Assembly: GCA_026122225.1 (NCBI GenBank)
Contig: JANEZZ010001497.1
Coordinates: 868,001-932,000 of the forward strand
Origin: Heloderma charlesbogerti
Taxonomy: Eukaryota; Chordata; Lepidosauria; Squamata; Helodermatidae
Length of the DNA: 64,000 nucleotides
Direction of reading: 5' to 3'
The notes under the pieces are model-generated. The model did not search any database. It was not told the origin of the DNA and worked only from the letters and a program-made list of their open reading frames with translations. The position numbers and the translations under genes are program-made. Shown one piece after another: positions 32,156 through 44,276 of the stretch. Numbering within the stretch: the first letter of the stretch is position 1; each line of letters begins with the position of its first letter.

Positions 32156-33985
32156 TTAAAAGACGAGGGTGAATGAAAATGCTGTGGTCGTTGGCCTATG
32201 CTGTCCATCAGGGTTTCATTTTGTCCTCCATGCTATTTAACATATACATGAAACTTCAGGGAGTTGTCGCTTGGAGTGTTGGGGTTCAGAGCCACCAGTA
32301 TGATGATGACACTCAACCCTGTTTGTCCTTTCCATAGAAATCCATGGAAGCTGTTCAAGTTCTGAATAGGGATGGATGAAAGGGACTTACCTGGTCCCGC
32401 AGCTTGCTTCGCGGTGGGGGGGAGGCGCTTTGGTTCTCCCCCTGAAGTTCAGGCGAGGGGGGGGAGGCGCCCCGCCTCGCCCGGCCGAAATTCAGGCTGG
32501 GGGGGAGGCGCCCCATCCCTCGCCGCCGAAATTCAGGCCAGGGAGGAGCGCCCCGTCTACCTGGCCGCGAAAAAACAAGTAAAGTAGAAAAAAACCACAG
32601 ACACCCGTGATAGGCTACATAACGATTTACGTAGCCTATCATGGCTAGATTTCCAAAGTCAGCCATGATAGGCTACGTAAATCGTCACGTAGCCTATCAC
32701 GGGTAACTTTGAAAAAAAAAAAAGCATGTACGCAAATGGCGGCGCCCATGGGGCGCCACCATTTGCATTCCTTAGTTTGGCACGTCTAGTCTACATAAAG
32801 ATTTACGTAGACTACGGCGAAAATAAGGGAACGCTATTTGCGTTGCCCTTATTTTCACCGTAGTCTACGTAAATCTTTATGAAGACTAGACGTGCCAAAC
32901 TAAGGAACGCAAATGGCGGCGCCCCATGGGCTTTTTTTTTTTCAAAGTCACCCGTGAACTTTGGAAATCTAGCCGTGATAGGCTATGTAAATCGTTACGT
33001 AGCCTATCACGGGTGTGTGTGTGTGTGTTTTACTTTCCTTTTTTATTTTGCAATGGCGGCGGTGGCAGCCGGTCAGAAGACCGGCCGCCGCCGCTGCCCC
33101 TGCCGAAACGCCGCTGGGACCCACTGCCGAGAGGGACATTTGCACGAGGTAAGTCCCATCCAGGGGGGGGTGCCGGGCCGGCGGAGAATTTCACCACCAA
33201 TTTCGGGGGGCCGAATGCGTTGGCATTCGGCCTCTCGGAGATTCGTGGAGAAATTCTCCGCCATCCCTAGTTCTGAATCAGTGTCTGATGTTTCTAATGG
33301 ATTGGATGAGAGTGCACAAACTGAAGCTTAATCCAGACAAGACAAAGTTCACCTGGTCAGTCTACAGGCAGATCAGGGAATAGGGATTGGACCTGTTTTG
33401 GATGGGCTTACACTCCCCTTGAAGGCTCAGTTTCACAGTTGGTGTGTGGCCATGAATTCGTTTGAAAAGCTTAGGCTAGAGCACCAACTATGCCTGTTCG
33501 TTCCTGGAGATGTCAAATCTGTCCACAATGACACATGCTTAGTTACATACCATTTGGACTACTGCAGCATGTTCTACATAGGTCTGTCTTTGAAAAGTAT
33601 TCAGCAACTTCCATGGAATGCTGTAGCCTGCGAGATTATAGGGAGTCTGTCACTCCCTTTTTACAACAGCTTCATTCGCTACTGGTCTATTTCCAAACAA
33701 AACTGGAAGCACTGGGGATGACCTATAAAGTCATGAACAACTTGGGACCAAGCTATTTGAAAGATCGCATTCTTCCATATGAGCCAGTGTTAAGATCAGC
33801 AGGAGAGGTCCTTCTCTCTGTTCCGCCACTATGGGAGGCATATTTTCTAAAAACATAAGAGAGAGCCTTCCCAATGGCTTCACCCAGGCTCTGGAACTCC
33901 CTCTTCAGGAAGACCAGGCCGGCTCCCTCTCTGTTGTTGTTTCAGTGGTGGGCAAAGACATTTTTATTCATTCCGGCTTTTGAGC
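32156..33985 (+). mobile_element. L2-like LINE reverse-transcriptase fragment, plus strand
   Basis: On both sides of a foldback element the plus strand reads L2-type reverse transcriptase and C-terminal domain: LFNIYMK at about 32240, then AAACTGAAGCTTAATCCAGACAAGAC, then ..PFGLLQHVLHRSVFEK. It carries frameshifts and stops. The foldback insertion at 32367-33269 splits it cleanly with an 8-bp duplication. Confidence 0.8.
32367..33269 (+). mobile_element. hAT-like foldback element, complete, perfect TSD, in L2
   Basis: The perfect duplication is GTTCTGAA (32359-32366 and 33270-33277). A-left, right end B/C-type (GGAGAAATTCTCCGCCATCC-CTA). It includes ATAGGCTACGTAAATCGTC stems, an AATAAGGGAACGC stem with GTAGTCTACGTAAATC arms, and a short (TG)n at 33012-33028. 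Confidence 0.93.
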
Positions 33986-34096
33986 TTGTTTGCTGGATTA
34001 GGTTTTAACTCAGGGGCATGGAGCCTTTTTCCATCTAAGGGCTGAATTCCAATCAGGGAAATGTCTTGGGCACCACATTCCCTCTGCACTGGGGAC

Positions 34097-35075
34097 TAGG
34101 GATGTATGAAAGGTACTTACCTTTCGCAAATTATGTTTATGGTTGGGGGGGAGGCGTTCCATCCCTCCCCCTGGAATCCTCGCTGGGGGGGAGGTGCTCC
34201 GTTCCTCCCCCCCCCGGAATCCTGGCCAGCCGGCTGTGCTCCGCAGCGATCCATAGCCGCCGCCGTTTGCGTCCCTGCAGTCAGCCATGATAGGCTACGT
34301 AAATGTTTATGTAGCCTATCACGGCTGACTTAAAAACAAAAAGAAGCGCGTATGCAAATGGCGGTGGGCACAGCCGCCGCCATTTGCGTTCCTTATTTTG
34401 GCACGTCTTAGTCTACGTCAAGATTTACGTAGACTAAGACGGCGAAAATAAGGGGAGCGCAAATAGCATAGCGTCTACGCTATTTGCGTTCCCCTTATTT
34501 TCGCTGTCTTAGTCTACGTAAATGTTTTTGTACGCGCATTTTTTTTTAAATCAGCCGTGATAGGCTACGTAAACATTTATGTAGCGTATCACTTTTTTTA
34601 AAAAAAAAACCTAGCTGTGATAGGCTACGTAAATCTTTACGTAGCCTATCACTTTTTTTTTTTTTAAACTGGAAATGGCGGTGGCGGCAGCCGGTAGGGA
34701 TGGGGGAGAATTTCTTCCTGAAACTTCGGGGGGCCGAGTGCCAACGCATTCAGTCCTCTGAAGGTTTGGGGAGAAATTCTCTGCCCCCCGCCCCCCCCGG
34801 GATGGGACTTACCTTTCATGAATGTCGCTCCTGGCGGCGGGTCCCGGCAGCGGTTCGGCAGGTCTTCGTCAGGGGCGGGGGCGGCAGCCGGTCTTTTGAC
34901 CGGCTGCCGCCACCGCCATTACAAGAGAAGTAAAAAAAACAACAACGCCCCTTTGATAGGCTACGTAATGATTAACCTAGCCTATCATGGCTAGATTTGC
35001 AAAGTCAGCCGTGATAGGCTACGTTAATCGTCACGTAGCCTAACACGGGTGACTTTAAAAAAAAAAGAAAAAAGC
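34097..35075 (+). mobile_element. Two overlapping hAT-like foldback elements, right end lost
   Basis: An A-type start at 34097 runs through palindromes to the GC-rich module at 34675. There a C-type start (TAGGGATGGGGGAGAATTTC at 34694) interrupts it. The second element runs to its inner ATAGGCTACGTTAATCGT stem and ends near 35075 without a terminus. This looks like an insertion followed by deletion. Confidence 0.78.
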
Positions 35076-35635
35076 AGTAAACACAAAGATGGAAACCAGC
35101 CCCATTTTAACCTGCAGGATCTCTATAATGAAGGGGAGACATGATAGAGGTTTACAGTGGGTTTGTGCAGGGACGGGAAACACACAGGAACACCCCTTGA
35201 CTGGAGTCATGGTGAAAATTACACCCCTGGGCAGCGCTAGCATGCCCAAAGTAAATGTGGGGGTTGGGGCACACAGCAACTACACCATGGAGAACCCAAC
35301 TTAAGGAAAAGTATCAGACTATAAGCAGTCTCAGGAAATCTGTGTTTTTCCACGATAAGCTCCGGGGTGGCTGCAGAATGGCCACAACAACTTCCACATG
35401 CAGCCAGTTTGGAGTAAATCACTCATGAAAACAGGCCAATGGCCTGCAGTAAGGAGGTTCTCTGCCCTTGTTTTAGCCACTGGGTGCTGTTTAGTTCTTT
35501 TACATTGATACGTTTTAAATTGTGCTTCAGTTGATGGGTTATAATTCTTTTATGCTTTAATTATGATTTTGTATTTAATCTGTATTTTAGTATTGTTTGC
35601 TGCCTTGTGCACTATGTCTAGTGGAAAGGTGTACA
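35076..35635. other. Unclassified repeat
   Basis: 35300-35430 shares GACTATAAGCAGTCTCAG and downstream sequence with 12225-12380. No coding content is supported. Confidence 0.45.
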
Positions 35636-36049
35636 GAATCCAGCCGCTGGATTCTGGCGATCGGGGGGCGGGAGGATGTGCCCATAGGCAATTGGGGGGG
35701 ATGTGCCCATAGACTTATATGCGAATAGAGTCATGACTCTTGCGTATAAGTCTATGTGTCCATAGGCTTATACGCAAGATTCACTGCTCTATTTTATGTA
35801 TAAGTCTATGGGCACATCTGCCCCCCCAGATCACCATTTTTTTTTTAAAGACTTTATTTTTTAAGGCAATCGGCAGGGACAGGGAGGAGGCGAACAGCTC
35901 TGGCTGGAAGAAGCAGCCAAGTGCCATTCTGCCTCCAGTCCTCCTGGAGCAGAGGTAAGTGCTCCTGATTCACTGCGGATTCCTGAGGCCAGATTCTTCA
36001 GAGGCCAGATTCTCATTTGAATCCACAGCAGATTTCTCTGACAGCCCTA
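35636..36049 (+). mobile_element. Diverged foldback element (D-type) with CTTATACGCAAG palindromes
   Basis: The right end GCAGATTTCTCTGACAGCC-CTA and GGCCAGATTCT repeats match the D-type module. The interior palindromes differ from other copies: TATAAGTCTATG and GACTCTTGCGTATAAG units repeat in both orientations over 35700-35810. CAGAGGTAAGTGCTCC provides the outward donor motif. The left boundary is uncertain. Confidence 0.65.
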
Positions 36050-36067
36050 CCTCAACATCATGCTCAA

Positions 36068-36676
36068 GACAACCTCAGGCAATAAAAGAAAAAAAAACAA
36101 AAATGCCCCCGTGATAGGCTACGTGACGATTAACGTAGCCTATCACGGCTAGATTTGCAAAGTCAGCCGTGATAGGCTACGTAAATCATCACTTAGCCTA
36201 TCACGGGTGACTTTAAAAAAAAAAAAAAGCACATACGGATAATGGCGGCCCCCATAGGGAGCTGCCATTCGCGTTCCTTATTTGGTCGCTGTAGTCTACA
36301 TAAATGTTTACGTAGACTACGGCGAAAATAAGGGCAACGCCTATGGGGGCCGCCATTTGCGTACGCGCTTTTTTTTTTTTTAAAGTCACCCGTGATAGGC
36401 TACGTGGCGATTTACGTAACCTATCATGGCTGACTTTGCAGATCTAGCCATGATAGGCTACGTTAATCGTCACGTAGCCTATCATGGGGGCGTTTTTTGT
36501 TTTTGTTTTTATCTGTTTAGTTCGCGGCCGGGCGAGGCGAGACACCTCCTCCCCGGCCTGAATTTTGGCCGGGCGAGGTGGGAAGCCTCCCCCCCCAGCC
36601 TGAACTTCGCCGGGGGAGCAACGAAGCACCTCCCCCCCACCACGGGAAACAGGTAAGTGACTTTTGTCCACCCCTA
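36068..36676 (+). mobile_element. hAT-like foldback element, left half missing, A-right
   Basis: It begins inside the family at the CGCCCCCGTGATAGGC-like stem and ends AACAGGTAAGTGACTTTTGT-CCACCCCTA. Four ATAGGCTACG stems and a GCCGCCATTTGCG arm are present. L2 sequence follows directly. Confidence 0.78.
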
Positions 36677-37030
36677 GTTTCAACCTGGTGCCAAAAAGAA
36701 GACAATCTTGTCGCCAGGTAGGCCTCATCAGGGAGATTATTCCATGAATAGGAAACATCACCAAGAAGGCCCTCTCCCTTTTTGCTGCCCTCCAAGCCTC
36801 CCACAGAGGATGCTCTTAGAGGTGGGCCTTAGATGCAGAGTGTAGTGTACACATCGGTTCATGCTGAGAGAGATGTTCCAACAGTTGCTGTGGTCCCAAG
36901 CCATGTAAGGGTTTATAGGTCAAAACCAGCACTTGGAATCTGGCTCAGAAGCATGTCAGCAGCCAGTGCAAGGAGGCCAGAATTGCTCTTATCTGTTTGG
37001 ACCTTCTGGTTCTGATGTTTGAATATTAGT
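36677..37030 (-). mobile_element. L2-like LINE 3' region
   Basis: Minus-strand non-coding tail with GGCCTTAGATGCNGAGTGTAG and AGTGCAAGGAGGCCAGAATT. It is related to 55060-55314 and continuous in orientation with the L2 coding remnant at 37800-39545. Confidence 0.65.
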
Positions 37031-37799
37031 AATACCCCAGGACCCCTCAGCTGATCATGCTGATTGGTCTGGGATCACTGGAGGTGGAGAAGGACACACA
37101 CACACCCAATGTAAGTGAAAGAAAAGGAGATTTCTTAAAATACAGAATCTATGTTATCTATGCTTTATCTATGCCCTGGACAGTAAAATCATTTCCCCGA
37201 ATTCTACCCAGCACATACTCACCACATGCCATCAAGCAGTGGGCCAGAACATTTGGCATGTATCCCATGGATTGAGGGAGCACATCCAATGATCCAGATG
37301 CAAACACGCCCCTCCCGAACACTGGCAGGCTCAGGGGCTTTATCCTCTTTGTCCTCTTTGGGGTCTATGGCATCAAAGAGGGGTTGGCATGTTCTTTGTT
37401 GATCCCAAGTTCCAGGACTGATGGTTGCTTACTGACAGTCTGACACATCTTCTGATTCTCCAACACCTCTCAAGGTGTTGGAGAACATCTTCCTGCAATG
37501 AAACCACCCACTCTCCATTCATGCTCCCCCCTCCCCCTCCCCCTTCCTGACATGGGCTAGAATGTTCCCACATTGACACTGAAAGTTTTGGCTACAAGGA
37601 TTTACCATTCAATAACCTTTCAGAGTCAGAGTGATACTGGCCGATACCATGAATTAGAAAAAAGGGGGAACGGACAGATAGCAAGCTTTTAGAAAGGATT
37701 GTAGTAGGAAGCAATCTTTACTGATGGTAAGAAAGCTTGATTAGGTGAATGAAAGAGTATAAACAAAATAAAACAGTATTAAGAAAAGCAATTCAAAGA
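37031..37799. other. Unclassified sequence inside the L2 region
   Basis: No clear coding match. It may be diverged L2 3' sequence. AGGTGTTGGAGAA forms a small inverted repeat near 37460-37485. Confidence 0.35.
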
Positions 37800-39545
37800 T
37801 TTAGTGTATATAGGATTCGGGGTCCAGTAATTTGCACACATATCTGTAATGTGTCATGGTCCCCATGATCAGTCTGGCTGCTGCTTTTCGCACAAGCTGC
37901 AGCTTCTGAACCATCTTCAACGGCAGCCCCACATAGAGCACATTGTAGTAATCTAACTTGGAGGTTATCAGAGCATAGATAGCTGAAGCCAGATTATCCC
38001 TGGCCAAATAGGGGCATAACTTGCCCACCACCTGAAGGTGGTAGAAAGCACTCGGTGCCACTGAGGCTGCTTGAGCCTCAAGTGACAAAGAAGGTTCCAG
38101 GAGGACCCCCAAGCTACGAACCTGCTCCTGAAGGGGAAGTGCAACCCCATCCAGAACAGGTTGAGCACCCTCCATCCTGTCAGATGGAGAACCACCCACC
38201 AGCATCATCTCAGTCTTGTCTGGATTGAGAATCAATTTATTAGCCCTCATCCTGTCCATTGTTGCAGCCAGGCACCAATTCAGCACATCCACAGCCTGAC
38301 CTGACGAAGATGAAAAGTACACATAGGCTGTGTTTCATCAGCCTACTGATGACAACGTACTGCAAAACTCTGGAGGACCACACTCAACGGTTTCATGTAG
38401 ATGTTAAATAGCATGGGGGACAAAACTGGCCCCTGTGGAACCCCATACTGGAGAATCCACAGGGCCGAGCAATATTCCCCAAGAACAATCTTCTGGAGCT
38501 GACCATCCAAGTAGGAGTGGAACCACTGCAATGCAGTGCCTCCCACTCCCAGCTCATACAATCATCCCAGAAGTATGCCATGGTCAATGGTATCAAAAGC
38601 CTCTGAGAGATCAAGGAGAATCAACAAGGTCACACTCCCCCTGTCTCTCTTTAGGGATGTCAGAGAATTTCTCCACGAATCTCGGGGAGGCCGAATGCCA
38701 GAGCATTCGGCCCCCCGAAATTGGTGGAGAAACGGTCTGCCTCCCCACCCCACCTGGGAAGGGACTTACCTTGGTCAAATGTCCCTGGCGGCGGCGGCTC
38801 TGGCGGCGGCTCGGCGGCGGCTCGGCGGCGGCTCGGCGGCAGCTCGGCAGCGGCAGCCGGTCTTCCAACCGGCTGCTGCCGCCGCCATTTCCAAGTTAAA
38901 AAAAGAAAAAACATGATAGGCTATGTAAAGATTTACGTAGCCTATCATGGCTGACTTTGTGGGGGGGGGAAAGCGTGTAGGCAAATGGCAGCACCCATGG
39001 GTGCCGCCATTTGCATACGCGCTTTTTTTTTTTCCCAAAGTCAGCCGTGATAGGCTATGTAAAGATTTACGTAGCCTATCACGGCTGACTGCAGAGACAC
39101 AAACGGCGGCGGCTATGGCCGCTGCTATTTGCGTCCTGGCAGGAGACAAGGTTCGCAGCCGGACGGACGGGGCACCTCCCCCCCGGCCAGAATTTCGGCG
39201 GGGAGGGACAGGGCGCCTCCCCCCCACCGTGAAGCAAGCATCGGGATCAGGTAAGGGACTTTCGTCCATCCCTACTCTTGACATAGGTCATCATACAGGG
39301 CAGCCAAGGCTGTTTCTGTGCTAAAACCCAGCCGGAACCCCAACTGAAATGGATCCAGATCATCAGTCTCATCCCAAAGTATTTGGAGCTGGTTGGCAAC
39401 CACCAACTCAAGAACCTTGCCCAGGAAAGGAACATCTGCCGTTGGCCTAAAAGTTTTAAGATTTGCCAGGTCTGGGGAAGGTTTCTTGAAGAGTTCTCTC
39501 AGCAGCACCTCTTTGAGGTGGTGTGGGACCACTCACTCTCACAGG
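37800..39545 (-). mobile_element. L2-like LINE reverse-transcriptase fragment, minus strand
   Basis: Minus-strand frames in order from the right: an RT N-terminal part with NLKTFRPTADVPFLGK and GFSTETALAALYDDL (39532-39275), then LLDLSEAFDTIDHGILLG (38650-38600), GVPQGPVLSPMLFNIYMKPL (about 38455-38390), and LILNPDKTEMMLVGG with the C-terminal domain (38260-37805). Frameshifts and stops make it non-functional. A foldback element splits it. Confidence 0.85.
38652..39274 (+). mobile_element. hAT-like foldback element in L2
   Basis: B-left (TAGGGATGTCAGAGAATTTC) / A-right (ATCAGGTAAGGGACTTTCGT-CCATCCCTA). L2 coding resumes on either side between YDDL and the SEAFD motif. The flanks TCTCTCTT / CTCTTGAC share only CTCTT, so the duplication has decayed or shifted. 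Confidence 0.85.
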
Positions 39546-40009
39546 TAGGCATTTATCACCTCCCTGGCCCAGTCAGCACTTCTTCCCCTGTTTTTATAAG
39601 CCAATAAGAGAGGCAAGGTTCCAATGTGTCAGTGGTTGCATTAACCAGTCCAAGCACCTTGTCAACATCCTCAAGCTGTACCAACTGAAACCGACTAGGA
39701 GTTCTTCTCCATCTGCACTCAAGACAGGAAGACACTTCTATTTATGAGCAAGACAGAAGAGTAAGGAGGGATCCCTCAGCACAGATTATGTGAAAGGGAT
39801 GCTGGAAGCAGGCAGGCACAGTGACAGGGTGTGAAGAAATGCCATGCCTATAACTGTTCTGTACTGTTTATTTTGTCTGGACTCGGAGAGGCTGTAATGT
39901 CTCTGTGCAGACCTGAGGCCTAGTGTTGTTGCTGTGTTGAAGGCCTGTTTTGGTAATAGCAATGTTAGTGGAACTCTGAAGTGGGGGAGAGAGATGATAA
40001 CTTTGAATA
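39546..40009. other. L2-derived or unclassified sequence
   Basis: 39546-39750 may be further L2 upstream coding, heavily mutated. The rest is unrecognised up to the 5'-truncated BovB. Confidence 0.4.
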
Positions 40010-42310
40010 TTGATCATAGCAAACACTCTTTTCCAACAGCACAAGAGGCGACTCTACACATGGACATCACCAAATGGTCAATATAGAAATCAGATTGATT
40101 ATGTCCTTTGCAGCCAAAGATGGAGAAGCTCTATACAGGCAGTCAAAACAAGACCTGGAGGTGAATGTGGCTCAGATCATGAGCTGCTTCTTGCAAAATT
40201 TCGGCTTAAATTGAAGAACATAGGGAAAACCACTAAACCATTCAGGTATGACCTAAATCATATCCCTTATGAATATACAGTGGAGGTGAGGAATAGATTT
40301 CAGGGATTAGACCTGATAGACAGAGTGCCTGAGGAACTATGGACGGAGGTCCGTAACATTGTTCAGGAGGCAGCAACGAAATCCATCCCAAAGAAAAAGA
40401 AATGCAAGAAAGCCAAGTGGCTGTCTGATCAGGCTTTACAAGTAGCAGAGGAAAGAAGGGAAGCGAAAAGCAAGGGAGAAAGGGGAAGATATATCCAACT
40501 GAATGCAGAGTTCCAGAGAATAGCAAGGAGAGACAAGAAGGCCTTCTTAAATGAACAATGCAAAGAAATCGAGGAAAACAACAGAATGGGAAAGACTAGA
40601 GATGTCTTCAAGAAAATTGGAGATCTCAAGGGAATGTTTTGTGCAAAGATGGGCATGATAAAGGACAAAAAAGGCAGGGACCTAACAGAAGCAGATGAGA
40701 TTAAGAAGAGGTGGCAAGAATACACAGAAGAACTATACAGGAAAGATCTGAATGTCCCTGATAGCCATGATAGTGCTCTCACTGAACTTGAGCTGGACAT
40801 CCTCGAGAGTGAAGTCAAGTGGGCCTTAGGAAGCATTAGTAACAACAAAGCTAGCGGAGATAACAGTATTCCAGCTGAGCTATTTAAAATCCTAAAAGAT
40901 GATACTGTTAAAATGCTGCATTCAATTTGCCAACAAATTTGGAACACTCAACAACGGCCACAAGACTGGAAAAGGTCAGTTGACATTCCAATTCCAAAGA
41001 AGGGCAACGCCAAAGAGTGTTCAAACTACCGCACAATTGTGCTCTTTTCACAGGCCAGCAAGGTTATGCTCAAAATCCTACAAGCTAGGCTTCAGCAGTA
41101 TGCGAACCGCGAACTACTGGAAGTACAAGCTGGGTTTCGAAGAGGCAGAGGAACTAGAGATCAAATCGCCAACATTCGCTGGATCATGGAGAAAGCAAGA
41201 GAATTCCAGAAAAACGTCTATTTCTGCTTCATTGACTATGCTAAAGCCTTTGATTGTGTGGATCACAACAAACTGTGGCAAATTCTGAAAGTGATGGGAG
41301 TACCAGACCACCTTACCTGTCTTCTGAGAAACCTGTACGAGGGTCAAGAAGCAACAGTAAGAACCAGACATGGAACAACTGAGTGGTTCCAAATTGGGAA
41401 AGGGGTATGACAAGGTTGCATATTGTCACCCTGCTTATTTAACTTATATGCAGAGTACATCATGAGAAATGCCGGGTTGGATGAATCACAGGTCAGAATT
41501 AAGATTACTGGGAGAATTATCAACAACCTCCGATATGCAGATGATACCACCCTAATGGCAGAAAGCGAAGAGGATCTAAAGAGCCTCTTGTTGAGGGTGA
41601 AAGAGGAGAGTGCAAAAGCTGGTTTGAAGCTCAACATTAAAAAAACAAAGATCATGGCATCTGGCCCCATCACTTCCTGGCATATAGAAGGGGAAGAAAT
41701 GGAAGCAGTGACAGATTTTACTTTCTTGGCCTCCAAGATCACCGCAGATGGTGACTGTAGCCATGAAATTAAAAGACGCTTGGTCCTTGGGAGGAAAGCT
41801 ATGGCAAAGCTAGACAGCATAGTCAGAAGCAGAGACATCACCTTGCCAACAAAGGTCCGTCTAATCAAAGCTATGGTTTTCCCAGTAGTAACGTATGGCT
41901 GTGAGAGCAGGACTATAAGGAAGGCTGAGCGCCGAAGAATTGATGCTTTTGAACTGTGGTGCTGGAGAAGACTCTTACGAGTCCCCTGCACTGCAAGGAG
42001 GTCAAATCAGTCCATCCTAAAGGAAATCAACCCTGACTGCTCATTGGAAGGACAGATACTGAAGCTGAAGCTGAAATATTTTGGCCACCTTATGCGAAGA
42101 GAAAACTCTCTGGAAAAGACCCTGATACTGGGAAAGACTGAAGGCAAAAGGAGAAGGGGACGACAGAGGATGAGATGGCTAGATAGCATCACCGATGCAA
42201 TGAATATGAACTTGAGCACACTCTGGGAGAGAGCGCAGGACAGGAAGGCCTGGAGTGCTATGGTCCATGGGGTCACAAAGAGTCGGACATGACTGAATGA
42301 CTGAACAATA
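40010..42310 (+). mobile_element. BovB (RTE) LINE, 5'-truncated, nearly open ORF2
   Basis: One long frame (40010-41410, 466 codons) carries the endonuclease C-terminus (YRNQIDYVLC.. SDHELL), the linker and the reverse-transcriptase palm with FIDYAKAFDCVDH. It ends at a TGA at 41408-41410 in the VRQGCILSP context, a likely CpG transition of an Arg codon. The same frame then continues 41411-42292 with YADD (RYADDTTLMAE) and the C-terminal domain ending VTKSRT. The 3' tail GACTGAATGACTGAAC follows. With one nonsense change and a missing endonuclease N-terminus it is inactive but young-looking. Confidence 0.93.
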
Positions 42311-42495
42311 ACCTGGATGCCAGAAATTAAATTCTGAGTGGATGGGGTATTTTTTTATTTTATCTAGGTGGAAAAGAATGGCTGGAAAATGACAGTTGAC
42401 AGTTACAGAATTGACAGTTTGGGATGGAAAGAGTCAGGGAGGGAGAAGGTCTGCTGCTTGGTTTTATTTTGAGAAGAAAGGCCAGAATATTAAGC

Positions 42496-43155
42496 TAGGG
42501 GTGGACAAAAGTCACTTACCTTTTCTCGCAGCTTGTTTGCGGTGGGGGGGAGTGCTTCGCTGCTCCCCCCGCGAAGTTCAGGCCGGGGGGGGAGGCTTCC
42601 CGCCTCGCCCAGCCGAAATTCAGGCCGGGGGGGAGGCTTCCAGCCTCGCCCGGCCGAAATTCAGGCCAGGGAGGAGGCTTTCCGCCTCGCCCAGCCGCGA
42701 ATACGAAAGTAAAAAAACAAAAACAAAAAACGTCCCCTGATAGGCTACGTAACAATTCACGTAGCCTATCATGGCTAGATCTGGAAAGTCAGCCGTGATA
42801 GGCTACATGAATCGTCACGTAGCCTATCACGGCTGACTTGGCAAATCTAGCCGTGATAGGCTACGTGAATCGTCACGTAGCCTATCAGGGGACGTTTTTT
42901 TTTTTTTTTTCCTTTCATTGCAATGGCGGGGGCGGCAGCCGGTCGAAAGACTGGCTGCCGCTCCCGCCCCGCTCGAACACCGGACGAACCGCCAGCCGGA
43001 CCCACCGCCGGGAGGGACATTCAGGGAAGGTAAGTCCCGTCCCGGGGGCGGGGGGCGGGGGGGCGGAGGATTTCTCCCTGAAACTTGTTCGGGGGGCTGA
43101 ACACGTTGGCGCTCGGCCCCCCGAAGTTTCGGGGAGAAATTCTCCTCCATCCCTA
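42496..43155 (+). mobile_element. hAT-like foldback element, perfect TSD and empty site known
   Basis: The perfect duplication is TATTAAGC (42488-42495 and 43156-43163). The paralogue near 6150-6160 has a single TATTAAGC, i.e. the empty site. A-left (TAGGGGTGGACAAAAGTCAC) / C-right (CGGGGAGAAATTCTCCTCCA-TCCCTA). Three ATAGGCTACG stems. Confidence 0.96.
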
Positions 43156-43424
43156 TATTAAGCTATTTCTTCTCTGTGGGATACACATATATTTCTGGTG
43201 AAGATCAGGGATAGGGAGCAGGTGGTTGTGTAATGACAGGAGGCTGCCTAAGATCTTGCCAGACAGTTTCCAGGAAGGCATTAAAACTCAGGTAAACTGT
43301 GCAAGCAGCCAGGAATACAACAGGAGGGGCTTCGGGTCTTGGAGGAACACGGTATCCAAGAGCTGGACCTGGTTGTGCATGTTGGCTGGGGTGGGGTTTT
43401 ATAAAATCTGCCTTAAGGAAGACG

Positions 43425-44276
43425 TAGGGGTGGATGAAAGTCACTTACCTGTCCTCGAAGCTTGTTCTCGGTGGGGGGGAGGTGCTTCGCTGCTCCCCCC
43501 GCGAAATTCAGGCAGGGGGGGAGGCTTCCCGCCTCGCCCGGCCGAAATTCAGGCCAGGGAGGGGGCGCCTCGCCTTGCCCGGCCGCGAACTCAAAAGTGT
43601 TTTTTTTTTTTTTAACGCCCCCGTGATAGGCTACGTGATGGTTAACGTAGCCTATCACGGCTAGATCTGCAAAGTCAGCCGTGATAGGCTACATTAATCA
43701 TCATGTAGCCTATCACAGGTGACTTAAAAAAAAAAAAAGCGCGTATGCAAATGGCGTCCCCATAGGGAGCCGCCATTCGCGTTCCTTATTTGGTCGCTGT
43801 AGTCTATGTAAATCTTTACGTAGACTACAACGACCAAATAAGGAACGGGAATGGCGGGTCCCTATGGGGGCCGCCATTATCCGTACACACTTTTTTTTTT
43901 TTTTTAAGTCACCCGTGATAGGCTACGTGATGATTTACGTAGCCTATCACGGCTGACTTTGCAGATCTAGCCGTGATAGGCTACGTTAACCATCACGTAG
44001 CCTATCATGGGGGCATTTTTTTTTCTTTGATTGGAATGGCGGCTGCGGCAGCTGGTCAAAAGACCGGCTACCGCTACCGCCCCGGACGAACACCAGCCGA
44101 ACTGCCTGCCAGACCCGCCGCCGGGAGGGACATTCGCCAAAGGTAAGTCCCATCCCTGGGGGGGTGCGGGGTGCGGGGGGGGTGCGGAGAATTTCTCCCT
44201 GAAACTTGTTCGGGAGGCCGAACATGTTGGCGCTCGGCCCCCCGATGTTTCGGGGAGAAATTCTCCGCCATCCCTA
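43425..44276 (+). mobile_element. hAT-like foldback element, near-perfect TSD
   Basis: A-left (TAGGGGTGGATGAAAGTCAC) / C-right. The flanks are GGAAGACG and GGAAGAAGACG. The paralogous empty region near 6410-6425 reads GAGGAAAAAGAAGTCATT. 852 bp, with four ATAGGCTACG hairpins and a GTAGTCTATGTAAATC hairpin. Confidence 0.92.
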
